Source: Chrysoporthe austroafricana (taxonomy: Eukaryota; Ascomycota; Sordariomycetes; Diaporthales; Cryphonectriaceae). From it: a DNA stretch of 64,000 bases. This document shows positions 47,504-59,861 of this stretch, piece by piece (positions within the stretch are counted from its first letter, which is position 1; each line of letters opens with the position of its first letter). The notes under the pieces are model-generated. The model was not told where the DNA came from. It did not search any database and worked only from the letters and a program-made list of their open reading frames with translations. The stretch spans positions 3,474,342 through 3,538,341 of the forward strand of contig JYIP02000007.1 in NCBI GenBank assembly GCA_001051155.2, read 5' to 3'. The position numbers were made by a program, and so were the translations under genes.

Positions 47504-48013
47504 ATGCATTCCTGCTTTTATTGTAATTGCCTGGGTTTTGAATCCTATACGGTATTCGAAACGGATTTTTCCCGCTACTTTCGATACGTCCAGTATAGCC
47601 GGTCGAAATACGATATTCTGGAACCCATTAATGCGGCGGAGCTCTTGCATGCTTCCGCATAGTATCAGAAGCTAAAAGATGAGATCGAAAAGCTTAAAGA
47701 TCGGTTAGTACGTTTGCGCAAGCAAAAACGGTTATAGCGAGAGCGGATAGCGCGTGCGTTTTGTCAGGGTTTATTTAATCTGGAAAACCTGGAGCGCCTG
47801 GAAGCTGAAAAGGCCGAAGAAGAATGTCGCAAGGCCGAAACGGAATGCCGGGCTGCAAAGCCTCTTATTCCCGAAAATCCTTTTCTTGAAGTTTTCGATT
47901 TCGATACTATTTTGCAGCAGTTTGGTTCCGATATTAATTGGTCCGTTATAGGTCTGGAAGCCGGGTCTGAGAATACGGCCGGTCTTTCTGGTACTAGCTA
48001 TTTTTCTAATTAA
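47504..48013 (+). pseudogene. Antisense accessory ORF of element D, best-preserved frame
   Basis: 170 codons including the stop, in one frame and broken only by two TAGs. It reads MHSCFYCNCLGFES, then a Tyr/Phe-rich stretch where element 2 still has some cysteines, then AAELLHASA(stop)YQKLKDEIEKL. This is followed by KDRLVRLRKQKRL(stop)RERIARAF, LERLEAEKAEEECRKAETEC and an acidic tail LQQFGSDINWSVIGLEAG. Both stops fall where Gln or Trp is expected. The layout is Cys cluster (about 4-38), basic coiled coil (about 50-120), acidic C-terminus. Orientation is opposite to pol of element D. Confidence 0.75.
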
Positions 48014-48155
48014 TTAATAAGTTTTTCTGACTAATTGTTTTTTAATTGCTAGCTTTTTTCCGTTATTATTTATTTAAATAGTTTGCTAATATTCGGGACG
48101 CATTCTGTAAGTTAGATTTAGGTTTTTATAAGTTTTTATTCGTAAGGTAGCCTTT

Positions 48156-50110
48156 TTATTTGATAAAGTATTCGGGGTTATAATTTGGTTTGCGGTATTT
48201 GAGAATTCGTTCGACCTCGTATTCTGGTTTATTATTTTCAATCCGGATAATCTTATCTGTTTTAGTCGATTTTGGTACTAATTCGAGAAATAAGATGTAA
48301 AATATTGGATAGATTCTTATTCTATAAAGTAATGTAAGTTCGAAATTGATATTTGAGACTTTCTTTAAGATCTTAAAAAGTCCTAATCTCTTATAATCCA
48401 ATAAGTAGGAAGGTCTTGTTATTTTGATATATTCCTTTCGTCGAGCAAAGTAGATTTTATTTCTTTCCCGTAAGATTGGTTTCTTAATTCTTTTGGAATT
48501 GGCATATTTCGTTATTCTTTTTTATACGAATTTCAGTTCTTTTTAAAGTTTTTCTTGGATTTTCTTAATTTTCCTGATTCGCTTTTCCGTAGCTTTCGCA
48601 TTTGTTCTTAATATTTCGTCGTAATAGGCTATCGGATTATAGCCGTAAAATGCATAAAATAGTAATTTCTTTATTATATTCGTATTTGCGTTATTATATG
48701 CGAATTATATTAATAATAATAATTTTACTTAATTATTCTATTTATAATTTATATAATATCGCAAATATTATTTGATAATTTAGTTTATTCGTTTTATTTA
48801 TCTATTTATTTGCGAGTAAAATGCTATGGATATCTTTTATTATATTCCGAATAATTTCGTAAATAAAGTCTAGAAGTTTGATACGAACTTTCTATCTTTA
48901 TCGGAAATAATTTCTTTAAGTATGCTATAATTAGCTATAATTATTCTGAAAAATGTATATGCAAGATCTTCTGCTATACTGCTTTCCTTATAAGGAAGGA
49001 AATAAATATATTTATTCAGTTTGCAAATTACTATCAAAATGCTATTATATTATATTTTGGTTAAGGGTTTTCATAAAAAAGGTAGCTTAGTAATAAAATT
49101 CTAATTGATAAATTACTAAATTATTTCTGGAATAGGGAATAATTGGAATAATCTATAAGGCTTATAATATTTAATCTTATTTTTCTTGCAGCTATTGCAT
49201 TCCTATAAAATATTTTCAATTCTTTATCTAAATTTTAATAAATTCTAATATCTCTTGATTCTTTTATAAGTAAATCTGATTCTTTAATAGCTATATGCCA
49301 GTATATTATATATAGCCTTGATATATTCGTTTTATTCCTTAATAATTATATTTTCTGGCTTTTTCTGCTTATTATTAATTTTAATAATCGTATTGAGTTC
49401 TTTTATTTCGTTTATAAAGCTGCTATTTTTATTTTGTCTGAAAATGTTTTGGAATTCTTTTGGCTTTAAGTTTTAATAATCTGATCGTTTACTAAATATA
49501 TTTGCTTTGCTATTTTCAAATCCTTTGCAATAAACAATTTTCAAATCGAATTGCAAGAAGAATTCTGCCTATTTAATCTATTATTTATTCAAAGCCTTAA
49601 TAGTTATAAATATTGTCAGATTCTTATAATCTGAATGCATTATAATTTAGTATTTAGTCCCGATTAAGTATCGTTACTATTTTTTGAATGCTTTGACGAT
49701 TGCTATTAATTCCTTATCTGGAATGCCGTAATTGAGCTCTAGGCCGTTCAATTTTTTTGAAAAGTTGCTTATAACTCTAAAGCGTTTTTGGTTATCTCGT
49801 TACCCGAGCTGCTTGCCTAATGCATAATCTGATATATCGGTTTCTATTTCAAAAGGTTTCTTTGGATTTGCTTTACAGAGAATAGGTTTTATTATAATTC
49901 GTTTTTTAATTTTATCGAATGCTTTCTATATTTCAGAAGTTTATCTGAATTTTCGGTTTTTCTTTGTAAAGTCTATAAAAGAATATGCAATCTTGCTATA
50001 ATCTTATATGAATTGTCGGTAGAAGTTAGCATATCCAAAGAATACTTTAACGTTTTTAATATTTCCCGGGATAAGCTATTCTCGTATTGCTTTGACTTTA
50101 TTTTATTGCA
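48156..50110 (-). pseudogene. Element D pol remnant
   Basis: 48156-48401 encodes DYKRLGLFKILKKVSNINFE and the chromodomain YEVERILKYRKPNYNPEYFI. Upstream (higher coordinates) are integrase and RNase H remnants (LFDLKIVYCKGFENSKANIF near 49530). Confidence 0.7.
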
Positions 50111-50114
50111 TGCT

Positions 50115-50617
50115 TATTATGAACTAGCAAGTGGTTCGGACCCTATAAACGAATCGAAATAAGGAAGGACTAGATATGCTAAAAACCAACCATTATAATT
50201 ACATAATTAGGATTAAGGTTAGTTTTACTAATAAGGTTGGATAATTATGGATATAAATTATCTAGAAGAAACGATAAGGTTGGATAATTATGGATATAAG
50301 TTATCCAGAAAAAACGACAAAGTTGGATAATTATGGATATAAGTTATCCAGAAATATCCTCTAGAAAATATAATAACGGGAAAAGATATAAGGATAGGAT
50401 ATTCCCTTTTCCCGAATAGATAGACTATTAAAGAATTCCTAGTTATCAATCTAAATATTAATTGGATCCTATTATTAATAGCCATTTCGGCTTATAAATA
50501 TTGCGATATTCGGTAAAACCTATCCTGAATCTCAAAGCCGTACTTAATATTGCTCTTATTAGTATAAACCCTTTAACTTTATAGTATATCTTAGGATTTA
50601 TTGCAGCATTTATAATA
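50115..50617 (+). repeat. 5' LTR of element 1, 503 bp
   Basis: tattatgaactagcaagtgg ... gcagcatttataata. Inserted into element D pol. Carries three 43-bp tandem repeats listed separately. Confidence 0.75.
50233..50361. repeat. Three 43-bp tandem repeats in the element 1 LTR
   Basis: Copies start at 50233, 50276 and 50319 (aaggttggataattatgg...). Each contains GGATAA...TTATCC inverted arms. Same place in the LTR as the palindromes in element 2. Confidence 0.85.
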
Positions 50618-50689
50618 TTTTGATAACTCTGATTCAAAATCGGTTCAATATATACCCTTTAAGCAATATTCAGGATATAATAGCATTCT

Positions 50690-52560
50690 AGATCTCGTTT
50701 TCGTCCAATATCCAAGCTTTTCAGGAAGAAGTATTAATTGCCTTTACTAACGAATAGCTCTAGCAGCAAAATATAGCCTTATATTAATAGCTTGAAAAAA
50801 TCAAGAACGAAATTATTCGCTTTAATACCTTCTAGCAAGCTAAGGCTTTCAAGCTCGATAAGCCAGGCCTTTATAAAGGTACTCGAAAGGACTTCCAGGT
50901 TTTTTTAATATAATTCAAGGCTTATTTTAAGCATTACGGGACCCAGTTCAGAATTACTTATGACAAGATCGATTTCGCAAGAAGCCGCTTTGAAAGAACG
51001 GCTTTCCAGTAATGGGAGCTAACCTTTCGCGATTATCTGGATAATAGTAAAGAATTCCGCTCAGAAGAGACCAAGCGCATTTTCCAGCGCTATGCTAATT
51101 TCGAATTAGCTCTTACTAAAACTTTTGGAAACCCGGACGAATGATATATTGCAGTACGGCAACTAAAAGCATTTCGATAAACCGGTTTAGCCGCAAACTA
51201 TACAGCCAAATTCCGATAGATCGTTGCCCATTTTGATTATAATAACGATCTTCTTATAAATGCTTATTACGCAAGATTTAAGGAAAAAATTAAGGATAAA
51301 TTCTATAAGAAAGACCGACTTAAGGAATTTAATAAGTTTATTAATAAGGCAGTCCGTATCGATAACCGATTATACGAACGATAGCAATAATAATAAAAGA
51401 ATTATAGCATTATTTCGCGGTATTAGCTAAATATTAGAAAGCGCAAGTTCTAGCATAAAGGCAAAAATAGTACGGCTTATTCGGGTATTATATATGCTAG
51501 GCCTATAGAACTAAATACTTTTATACGCGAATAATATAAAGGGATTATTTGTTATAATTGCAATAAGAAAGGCTATATAGCTCGCAATTATCGATAAGAA
51601 TAAAAGAAGCGAGAATGGAAATTAGTCCCGGAAAAATAGCTTAGCATTGCTCAGTAATAGGAACCTAATTAGCTAAATAAAAATATCCAACCGGAATAAA
51701 TAACGGACTTTGATTATAGCAGCCTTAGCTGGATAGCTTGCTATTAAGATTATTGCTTATTATACTTTTCGGAAAAGGAAAGTTTAGGATAATTCTTACG
51801 CAAGCTTTAAGAATAATAATAGCTCGCTATAGGCAGGAAAGGCCTATTTTATAATACTGTTATCCAAAATAGCGATTCCGATTATTCTAGCAAAAGACTT
51901 TTACGAAACGAAAAAGACTTAAGGAATTACTTTTTGAATTATTATCTGGAATAACAATAGAATAATATAGTAGAAGAAAAAATCGGTATTATGCAATTAA
52001 GATTACTAATATTTAGCATTACTGCTAAATCAATATATCTTAATAAATAGCCAGATAACTTATTAATTCCAATCTTTAACGAAAAATCGATAGAAGAAAT
52101 AGCTTATTATTAGCAGAAAAATTGCTAAGATTGCAAATGGATATCCAAATATACGGAAATTGAATATATTATTTATGGGCTTACGATAAAAGAACTTTTC
52201 TAAAGTATATTATTTCAGAATAGCAAATGCTTATTCCAAAAAGACAGAAGGATTAGTTACTTATACCCTTGCTATTATGAACTTGCTTGGATTAGCTATA
52301 TTTACTATAATTATCAGATATATTTTAGCGAAAAAGTCAAATAAGATTAGTTTCCATTTAGAGAATAGAACCAATTGATTTACCCTATTATAGAAAAAAG
52401 AGGAAGATTCAGAAAAGTCTTGCATATCGAAAATAATAACGTATATATCGGGCTATTTAACAATTATCTATAGATATGCGTTAATAAGAAAACTATATAG
52501 GGATAATGCTACGTAATAGCATGCTTTATATATATATAGGATAAGGTTAAAGAATAATAC
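50690..52560 (+). pseudogene. Element 1 gag
   Basis: Contains the retrotransposon-gag core (FELALTKTFGNPDE, TGLAANYTAKFR*IVAHFDYN) and a zinc knuckle at about 51541-51597 with CYNCNKKGYIARNY. There the expected His and last Cys are both Tyr, consistent with C-to-T/G-to-A change. Stops lie at Gln/Trp sites. Confidence 0.75.
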
Positions 52561-52565
52561 CGGTT
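52561..52565. repeat. Target-site duplication, left copy (CGGTT)
   Basis: Identical to 59857-59861 on the other side of element 2. Confidence 0.85.
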
Positions 52566-52980
52566 TGTTATAAACTAACGAATAGACTAGGGTATAGCAT
52601 TCAAGCCCATTCAGTACTAAAGGGTTTTAGACTCTGCGAGGAAACCCTATAATGCTTATATATGCAAGGGTTAGGGTTAGGATCGCAGGATAGCTAAGCT
52701 ATCCCAGCTATCCGATAGGATAGCTAAGCTATCCTAGCTATCCCGACTGAAAAGCCGGATATATAAGACCCAGGCATTTACTAGATAAACAGAAATAGCT
52801 TTTCAATTATCAATCTAAGTATTAATTGGGACTTATTATTAATAGCCATATCGGCTTATAAATATTGCAATACTCAATAAACCTATCCTGAATCTCAAAG
52901 CTATATTTAATACCGCTCTTGTTAGCATAAATCCTTTAACTTTACAGTATATCTTAGGATTTGCTATAGCATTTATAACA
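52566..52980 (+). repeat. 5' LTR of element 2
   Basis: Intact ends TGTTATAA...TTATAACA. TATA-like ggatatataag lies at about 52761. See the regulatory module at 52668-52734. Confidence 0.9.
52668..52734 (+). promoter_or_regulatory. LTR module: telomere-like motif plus two palindromes
   Basis: GGGTTAGGGTTAGG (52668-52681) is followed by two copies of GGATAGCTAAGCTATCC (52688-52704 and 52718-52734), 30 bp apart. A TATA-like box is about 30 bp further on. The motif is of the telobox type bound by Myb-like telomere-repeat factors in fungi; a role in transcription is inferred. The same module is in the 3' LTR (about 59543-59610). Confidence 0.6.
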
Positions 52981-52999
52981 TTTTGATAATTCTTATTTA

Positions 53000-54560
53000 A
53001 AATCGGTTTAGTATATACCCTTTGAGCAATACCCAGGATATAATAGCGCCCCAGATTCCGTTTTCGTCTAATATCCAGGCTTTTTAGGAAGAGGTACCGG
53101 TTGCCCTTATTAACGAACAATTCCAGCAGCAGAATATGGCCCTATATTAATAGCTTGAGGAAGTCAAGAACGAAGTTATCCGCCTTAACGCCCTCTAGCA
53201 GGCCAAAGCTTTCAAGCTCGACAAACCAGGCCTTTATAAAGGCATTCGGGGAGATTTTCAGGCTTTCTTGATATAACTCAAGGCGTATTTCAAATATTAC
53301 GGAACCCAATCCAGAACCATTTACGACAAGATTGATTTCGCAGGAAGCCGTTTCGAAAAGACGGCTTTCCAGTAGTAAGAGCTAACCTTTCGCAATTATT
53401 TGGATAACAATAAGGAATTTCGTTCCGAAAATACCAAACGTATCTTCTAGCGCTATGCTAATTTCGAATTAGCGCTTATTAAAACTTTTGGAAATCCGGA
53501 CGAACGATATATGGCAATACGATAACTAAAGGCATTTCGATAAACCGGTTCAGCTGCAAACTATACGGCAAAATTCCGATAAATCGTCGCTTACCTTAAT
53601 TACGATAACGACCTTCTTATAAACGCCTATTACGCAAAATTCAAAGAAGAAGTTAAGGACGAACTCTATAAGGAAAATCGACCTGAAGAATTCAATAAGT
53701 TTATTAATAAGGCAGTCCGTATCGATAACTAACTATACGAACGATAGTAGTAACGGCAGAAAAACTATAATATTATTTCGCAATATTAGCCGAATATTAG
53801 GAAGCGCAAGTTTCAGTATAAGGGCAAAAATAATATAGCCTATTCGGGTATTATATATGCTAGGCCTATAGAATTAGATACCCTTATACGTAAATAATGC
53901 AAAGGGGTTATTTATTATAATTGTAGCAAGAAAGGCTATATCGCTTGCAATTATCGGCAAGAATAAAAAAAGCGAGAATGGAAGCTAGTCCCGGAAAGAT
54001 AGCTTAGTATCGCCCAGTAATAAAAACCCAATTAGCTGGATAAAAATATCTTACCGGAATAAGTAGCGGACCCTGATTATGGCAGCCTTAATTGGATAGT
54101 CTGCTACCAAAATCATTGCTTACTGCATTTCTCGGAAAAGGAAAGTTTAGGATAGTTCTTACGCAAGCTATAAGGATAACGATAGCTCGCTATAAGCAAG
54201 AAAGGCCTATTTTATAATATTGTTATTCAAAATAGTAATTCCGACTGCTTTAGCGAAAGACTTTTGCGAAACGAAAAAGATTTAAGGAAATATTCCTTGA
54301 ATTATTATTTGGAACGATAATGGAATAGCATAATAGAAGAAGAAATCGGCATTACGCAACCAGAATTACCGATACCCAGCAGTACTACTGAAAAATCATT
54401 ATACCCCGATAAATAGCCGGATAATTTATTAATTCCAACCTTTAATAAAGAATTAACGGAAGAAACAGCTTATTATTAGCAAAAAAAATTGCCAAAATTG
54501 CAAATGGATAATCAAATATACGGAAATTGAATATATTATTTATAGGCTTACGATAAAAGA
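53000..54560 (+). pseudogene. Element 2 gag
   Basis: Readable pieces include KLDKPGLYKGIRGDFQAFL, FELALIKTFGNPDERYMAIR, TGSAANYTAKFR and EEFNKFINKAVRIDN, the usual Ty3/gypsy Gag core. A damaged zinc knuckle (YYNCSKKGYIACNY) is at about 53905-53955. Stops at expected Gln and Trp codons. Confidence 0.8.
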
Positions 54561-54999
54561 ATTCTTCCAAAGCATATTATTTCAGAATAGCGGATACTTA
54601 TTCCAAGAAAACGGAAGGATTAATTACTTATATTTTCGTTATTATAAACTTGCTTGAATTAGCTATATTTACTATAACTGCTAGATACATTTTAGCGAGA
54701 AAGTTAAATAAGATTGGTTTCCATTTAAGGAATGGGATTAATTGATTTACCTTATTATAGAAGAAAGAAGGAAATTCAGAAAAGTCTTGCATATTAAAGA
54801 TAATAACGCATATATTAAGCTATTTAACAATTGCCCGCGAATATGCATTAATGGGAAAACTATATAAGGATAATGCTACGTAATAGCATATTCTATATAT
54901 ATATAGGATAAGGCCAAAGAATAGCACTGGTTGCAGAAAATCGAAAAGAATTAGCAGCAAAGCTATGCCTAAGCAAAAAAGCTAGCTTAACAAAAAGCG

Positions 55000-57900
55000 A
55001 AAAACGCTTAGAATATCCCAAAAAGGAAAGATCGCTTGTAATGAGACAACAGCCGATCAGGACTACGAGGTCCCTATATGCTATTATCAAAGAAAATAAG
55101 GAGCATATTATTCTGGAAGCATACATTAAAAGGCAACGATATAGCATACTATTAAATAATAGCGCATAAGAAAATTTTATCTCGCTAAAAGTCGTTAATA
55201 GGAAACGAATTCTTTGGATGCAAAAGAAAGATCTTTACAAGCTCAATATTATAGAAGGGAAATCGGTCGTATATAATCGAGGAATAATTGATATAGAAAC
55301 TAATTATCTGCCTATCTCGATCCAAAGACTTACGACGAACGTTACTTTTAATATTACAAATACGGCATAATATAAGTTAATCTTGGGAATACCTTAACTT
55401 AAGAAATATAACTTTCGAATCGATTGGACTATTAGCCAGATTTTATAAGAATAAGCCGTATTTACTGAAAAAGTTGCAATTATTAATAGAAGAAAAAACC
55501 TAATTATTGAGGATAATACAAGAAAAACGCGCTCAAATAAGCTTATAAGTTCCCTTAAAGCTGAAAGATAAGCCACGATATAAGGAAGGGTTACGGATAC
55601 TTTGAACTTCCAGACAAAAGTTAGAAACAGATTAAAATTACAAATAACTTTCGACCGATAAAGATACGGTCAGGCAAGGAATAATACGAAGAAATATGAA
55701 TTGTAAAACTATAAAGAAATACAGTTCCTATAGCACGAATACGCCAGAAAGCAGTTTAGCTCGATACTTAACAGATATCCGAAACTACCAGAAATACGGA
55801 AGCCCCAGAAACGAAAGGCTAATAAAGGAAAATATGCATAACGGTACTTTATATTCTTACAGATTGCAAAAGATGAAAAAGGACCAATACCAATACTCGA
55901 AAACGTACTAAGAGAGTATTACGAATTCAAGAAACTATAGCAAAAGAAGTTCGATACGGGATTACTAGAGCATAGCCCATACGATTACGAAATCCTTTTG
56001 AAAGAGGAAATACAGCTAAAGTTCTTCTTTATTTACAGGCTTAACGAAATAAGACTTAAAGCGCTTAAGGAATATATTGACGAAAACTTAAAGCAAGGCT
56101 ATATACGATTATTGCGATTACTAATAAGATATTTTATCCTATTTGTACTCAAGAAGAACGATAAATTACAACTTTGTATAGATTACTAATAGCTTAACGA
56201 TATTACTATTAAGAATAGATACTTATTGCCGCTAGCAAGCGAAATGAAAGATCGACTAATTGGAACAAAATAGTTTATTATGCTTAATCTCAAAGAGGGA
56301 TATTATTATATCAGAATTAAAGAAGATAATATCTGGAAAATAGCCTTCAGAATACGTTACGAATATTTCGAATACGTAATTATGCCTTTTAGGCTTACGA
56401 ACGTATTAGTATCCTTTCAAGAAATGATCAATTATATCTTGCGCGAGTTTCTGAATACTACTATTATTGTCTATCTTGATAATATCCTAATTTTTTCCAG
56501 AAATCTCGAGATATATAAGCAGCATATACAGAAAGTATTCCAAATATTGCAAGATAATAAACTCCTAATCGAACTAAGCAAATGCTGTTTTTATTAATAA
56601 AAAGTCAATTATTTAAGCTATATTATCAAGCTAAGATAGATTAGCATGCAATAAAATAAAGTTAAAGCAGTAAGGGAATAGCTTATCCCGGGAAATATCA
56701 AAAATATTAGGGTATTCCTTGAATATGCTAATTTCTATTAACAATTTATCCGGAATTATAGCAAAATCGCATACCCTCTTACAGACCTTATAAAGAAAAA
56801 CCAAAAATTCAAATAGATTTCAGAAATATAAGAAGTATTTAACAAAATCAAAAAACGAATTATATCAGAACCGATTCTCTATAAAGCAAACCCAGAAAAA
56901 CCTTTTAAGGTTGAAACCGATATATCAGATTACGCATTTAGCGAATAATTAGGTTAGAGAGATAATTAAAGACGTTTTAAGATTGTAAGCAATTTTTCAA
57001 AAAAATTGAATAGCCTAGAACTCAATTACGGCATTCCAGATAAGGAATTAATAGCAATCGTTAAAGTATTTGAAAAATAGCAATGCTATTTAATCGGAAC
57101 CAAGTACCAAATCCTAATATATTCGGATTATAAGAATTTAATAATATTTATAACTATTAAGGTCCTGAATAAACGATAGATCAAATAAGCAGAATTCTTC
57201 TCGCAATTCGATTTGAAAATTGTCTATTGCAAAGGATCCGAAAATAGCAAAGCAGACGCATTTAGTAAACGATCAGACTATTAAAACTTAGAGCTAAAAG
57301 AATTCCAAAATATTTTCAGATAAGACAAAAATAATAGCCTTATAAATAAAGCAAGAGAACTCAATACGATTATCAGAATTAATAGCAAATAAAGAAAGCC
57401 GGAAAATATAATTACCGAGGAATAAGACGAATATATCAGGACTATGCATAGCGTATTAGCATATAGCTATTAAAGGATTAAAGCTATTTATAAAAGGATT
57501 AAGAGGTATTAGAACTTATTAAGATTCCGGTAAAGAATTAAGAACGTTTTATAGGAATGCAATAGCTGCAAGAAGAATAAAATCGAATATTATAAGCCTT
57601 ATAGACTATTCTAATTATTCTTTATTCCGGAAATAGTTTGGCAATCTATTAGCTGGGATTTTATTATTAAGCTATTTCTTTTACGGGAACCCTTAACTAA
57701 AATGCAGTATAATAGCATTCTAGTAATAGTTTGCAAACTAAGCAAGTATGCTTATTTCTTACCTTATAAAGAAAGCAGTATAGCGGAAGATCTCGTATAT
57801 ATATTCTTTAGAATAATTATAGCCAATTATAATATGCCCAAAGAAATTATTTCTGATAGAGATAGAAAGTTTGTATCGAATTTCTAGATTTTATTTACGA

Positions 57901-58625
57901 AATTATTTGGAATATAATAAAAGATATCCATAGCATTTCATTCGCAAACGAATAAACAAACGGAACGAATAAACTAAATTGTCAAATAATATCTGCAATA
58001 CTATATAAATTACGAATAAGATAATTAAGTAGAGCTACTATTACTAGTATAGTTCGCATATAATAGCGCAAATATAAGCATAATAAAGAAATTATTATTT
58101 TATGCATTTTATAGCTATAATCCGATAGCTTATTATAACGAAATACTAAGAGCAAATACGGAAGCTGCGGAAAGGCGAATCAGAAAGATTAAGAAAATCC
58201 AAGAAAAATTTCAGAAAGAACTGGAATTTGTATAAGAAAGAATAACAAAATACGCTAATTCCAAAAAAATTAAAAGACTAACTTTATAAGAAAAGGATAA
58301 AGTTTATTTTGTCCGACAAAAGGAATATATTAAAATAATAAGACTTTCTTACTTATTAGATTATAAAAAATTAGGATTATTTAAAATTTTAAGAAAAATT
58401 TCAGATATTAATTTCGAATTTGCATTACTTTATAGAATAAGGATTTATCCAGTATTCCATATTTCGCTTTTCGAACTAGCATTAAAATTAACCGAAACGA
58501 ATAAAATTACCCAAATTGAAAATAACAAACCAAAATACGAAATCGAACGAATTCTCAAATATTGCGAATTAAACTATAACTTAGAATACCTTATCAAATA
58601 AAAAGATTACCCAATAAGCGAAAAC
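55000..58625 (+). pseudogene. Element 2 pol (PR-RT-RH-IN-chromodomain)
   Basis: A protease-like stretch at about 55130-55200 has the catalytic Asp motif mutated (LLNNSA). RT lies at 55998-56597 with IMPFRLTNVLVSFQEMINYI and YLDN replacing YLDD. RNase H is at about 56900-57260 (KVETDISDYAF, CKGSENSKADAFSKRSD). The integrase core at 57702-57887 reads IVCKLSKYAYFLPYKESSIA and IISDRDRKFVSNF. Chromodomain YEIERILKYCELNYNLEYLI is at about 58535-58600. Many stops. A clear chromovirus layout. Confidence 0.85.
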
Positions 58626-58744
58626 TTATAAGAATTCAGAAGCAATTTGCGGAATATATTTTAAGCATTAGCAGATTATTTAAATAAGCAATAGCAAAAA
58701 AAGGCTAGCGATTAATAGAATAATAGGACGGAAAGGCTTACCGG

Positions 58745-59260
58745 TTAACCGGAAAGATAATTAATACTAGAAAAACTAGCTATATTTTCAAACCCGGCCT
58801 TTAAACTAATAACGGACCAATCAATATCGGAACCAAATTGCTGCAAGGCAATATCAAAATCGAAACTCTCAGGAAAAGGGCTTTTGAGAACGAGAGGCTT
58901 TGCAGCCCGGCATTCCGTTTCGACCTTGCGACATTCCTCTTCGGCCTTTTCAGCTTCTATGCGTTCCAGGTTTTCCAAATTAGATAAACTATAACAGAAC
59001 GCACGCGCTATCCGCTCTCGCTATAACCGTTTTTGCTTGCGCAAACGCACTAACCGATCCTTAAGCTTTTCGATCTTATCTTCCAGCTTCTGATGCTATA
59101 CGGAAGCGTGCAAGAGTTCCGCCGCATTAATAGGTTTCAGGATATCGCATTTCAACCGGCTATACTGGACGTATCGAAAATAGCGGGAAGAATCCGCTTC
59201 GGATACCGTACAAGATTCAAAACCCAAGCAATTACAATAAGAGCAAGAATGCATTTCCAT
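58745..59260 (-). pseudogene. Antisense accessory ORF of element 2
   Basis: 172 codons in one minus frame with two TAGs. The N-terminus reads MEMHSCSYCNCLGFESCTVS then EADSSRYFRYVQYSRLKCD. If the two Tyr in YFRY derive from Cys, the spacing is CX2CX7CX9CX2CX7C, like a Zn2Cys6 cluster. Then a coiled coil (QKLEDKIEKLKDRLVRLRKQ), LERIEAEKAEEECRKVETEC and an acidic tail (LQQFGSDIDWSVISLKAG). It sits between the chromodomain end and the polypurine tract, opposite to gag-pol. The last 77 codons are open. Confidence 0.8.
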
Positions 59261-59441
59261 AGCGCTTAAGGTAATGCGAAATAATAAGGCGGCGCGCTAT
59301 TTATCCTTATCGGAACGAAAGGAAAATTTTGATTTTCGAACTCTATCAGATATTCTAATCAGGAAAGAACGATAAATAGTTAGGGATAATAAGAGGCTTA
59401 CAGAAGGTTATTAAGGATAATAATCGATAGGAAAAGGATAA

Positions 59442-59856
59442 TATTATAAACTAACGAATAGATTAAGGTATAGCATTTAGGCTTATTTAATGCTAAAAGG
59501 TTTCAGATTTTGCAAAGAAACCTTATAATGCTTATATATGCAAGGGTTAGGGTTAGGATCGCAAGATAGCTAAGCTATTCCAGCTATCCGATAGGATAGC
59601 TAAGCTATCCCAGCTATCCCGACTAAAAAGCCGGATATATAAGACCTAGGCATTTATTAGATAAACAGAAATAGCTTTTCAATTATCAATCTAAGTATTA
59701 ATTGGGATTTATTATTGATAGCTATATCGGCTTATGAATATTGCGATATTTAATGAACCTATCCTGAATTTTAAAGCTGTATTTGGCACTGCTTTTGTTA
59801 GTATAAACCTTTTGACTTTACAGTATATCTTAGGATTTGCTGCAGCGTTTATAATA
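59442..59856 (+). repeat. 3' LTR of element 2
   Basis: Same length as the 5' LTR. Differences seen are C/T or G/A only. Ends ttataata, then the CGGTT target duplication. Confidence 0.9.
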
Positions 59857-59861
59857 CGGTT

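Larger units (their letters stand above)
46902..50114 (-). mobile_element. Element D: gypsy element interrupted by element 1
   Basis: The 3' LTR is 46902-47316, followed (plus coordinates) by the opposite-strand accessory ORF (47504-48013), chromodomain/integrase C-term (48156-48401, minus), integrase, RNase H and part of RT. The element is cut at 50114 by the LTR of element 1. The gag end would lie beyond the window. Confidence 0.75.
52566..59856 (+). mobile_element. Element 2: complete nested chromodomain gypsy element, 7.3 kb
   Basis: LTRs 52566-52980 and 59442-59856 are both 415 bp and align by eye without a gap. Internal order is gag, protease, RT, RNase H, integrase, chromodomain, opposite-strand accessory ORF, purine tract (ggaaaagga), LTR. 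A 5-bp target duplication CGGTT flanks it. All coding parts contain stops, so it is inactive. Confidence 0.9.

Noticed and set aside
50233..50361. CRISPR-like array of 43-bp units
   Set aside because: Tandem repeats inside an LTR with no spacers.
52668..52681. TTAGGG repeats as a telomere or interstitial telomere scar
   Set aside because: Only about two repeats, and they recur at the same place in several LTRs, so they belong to the LTR.
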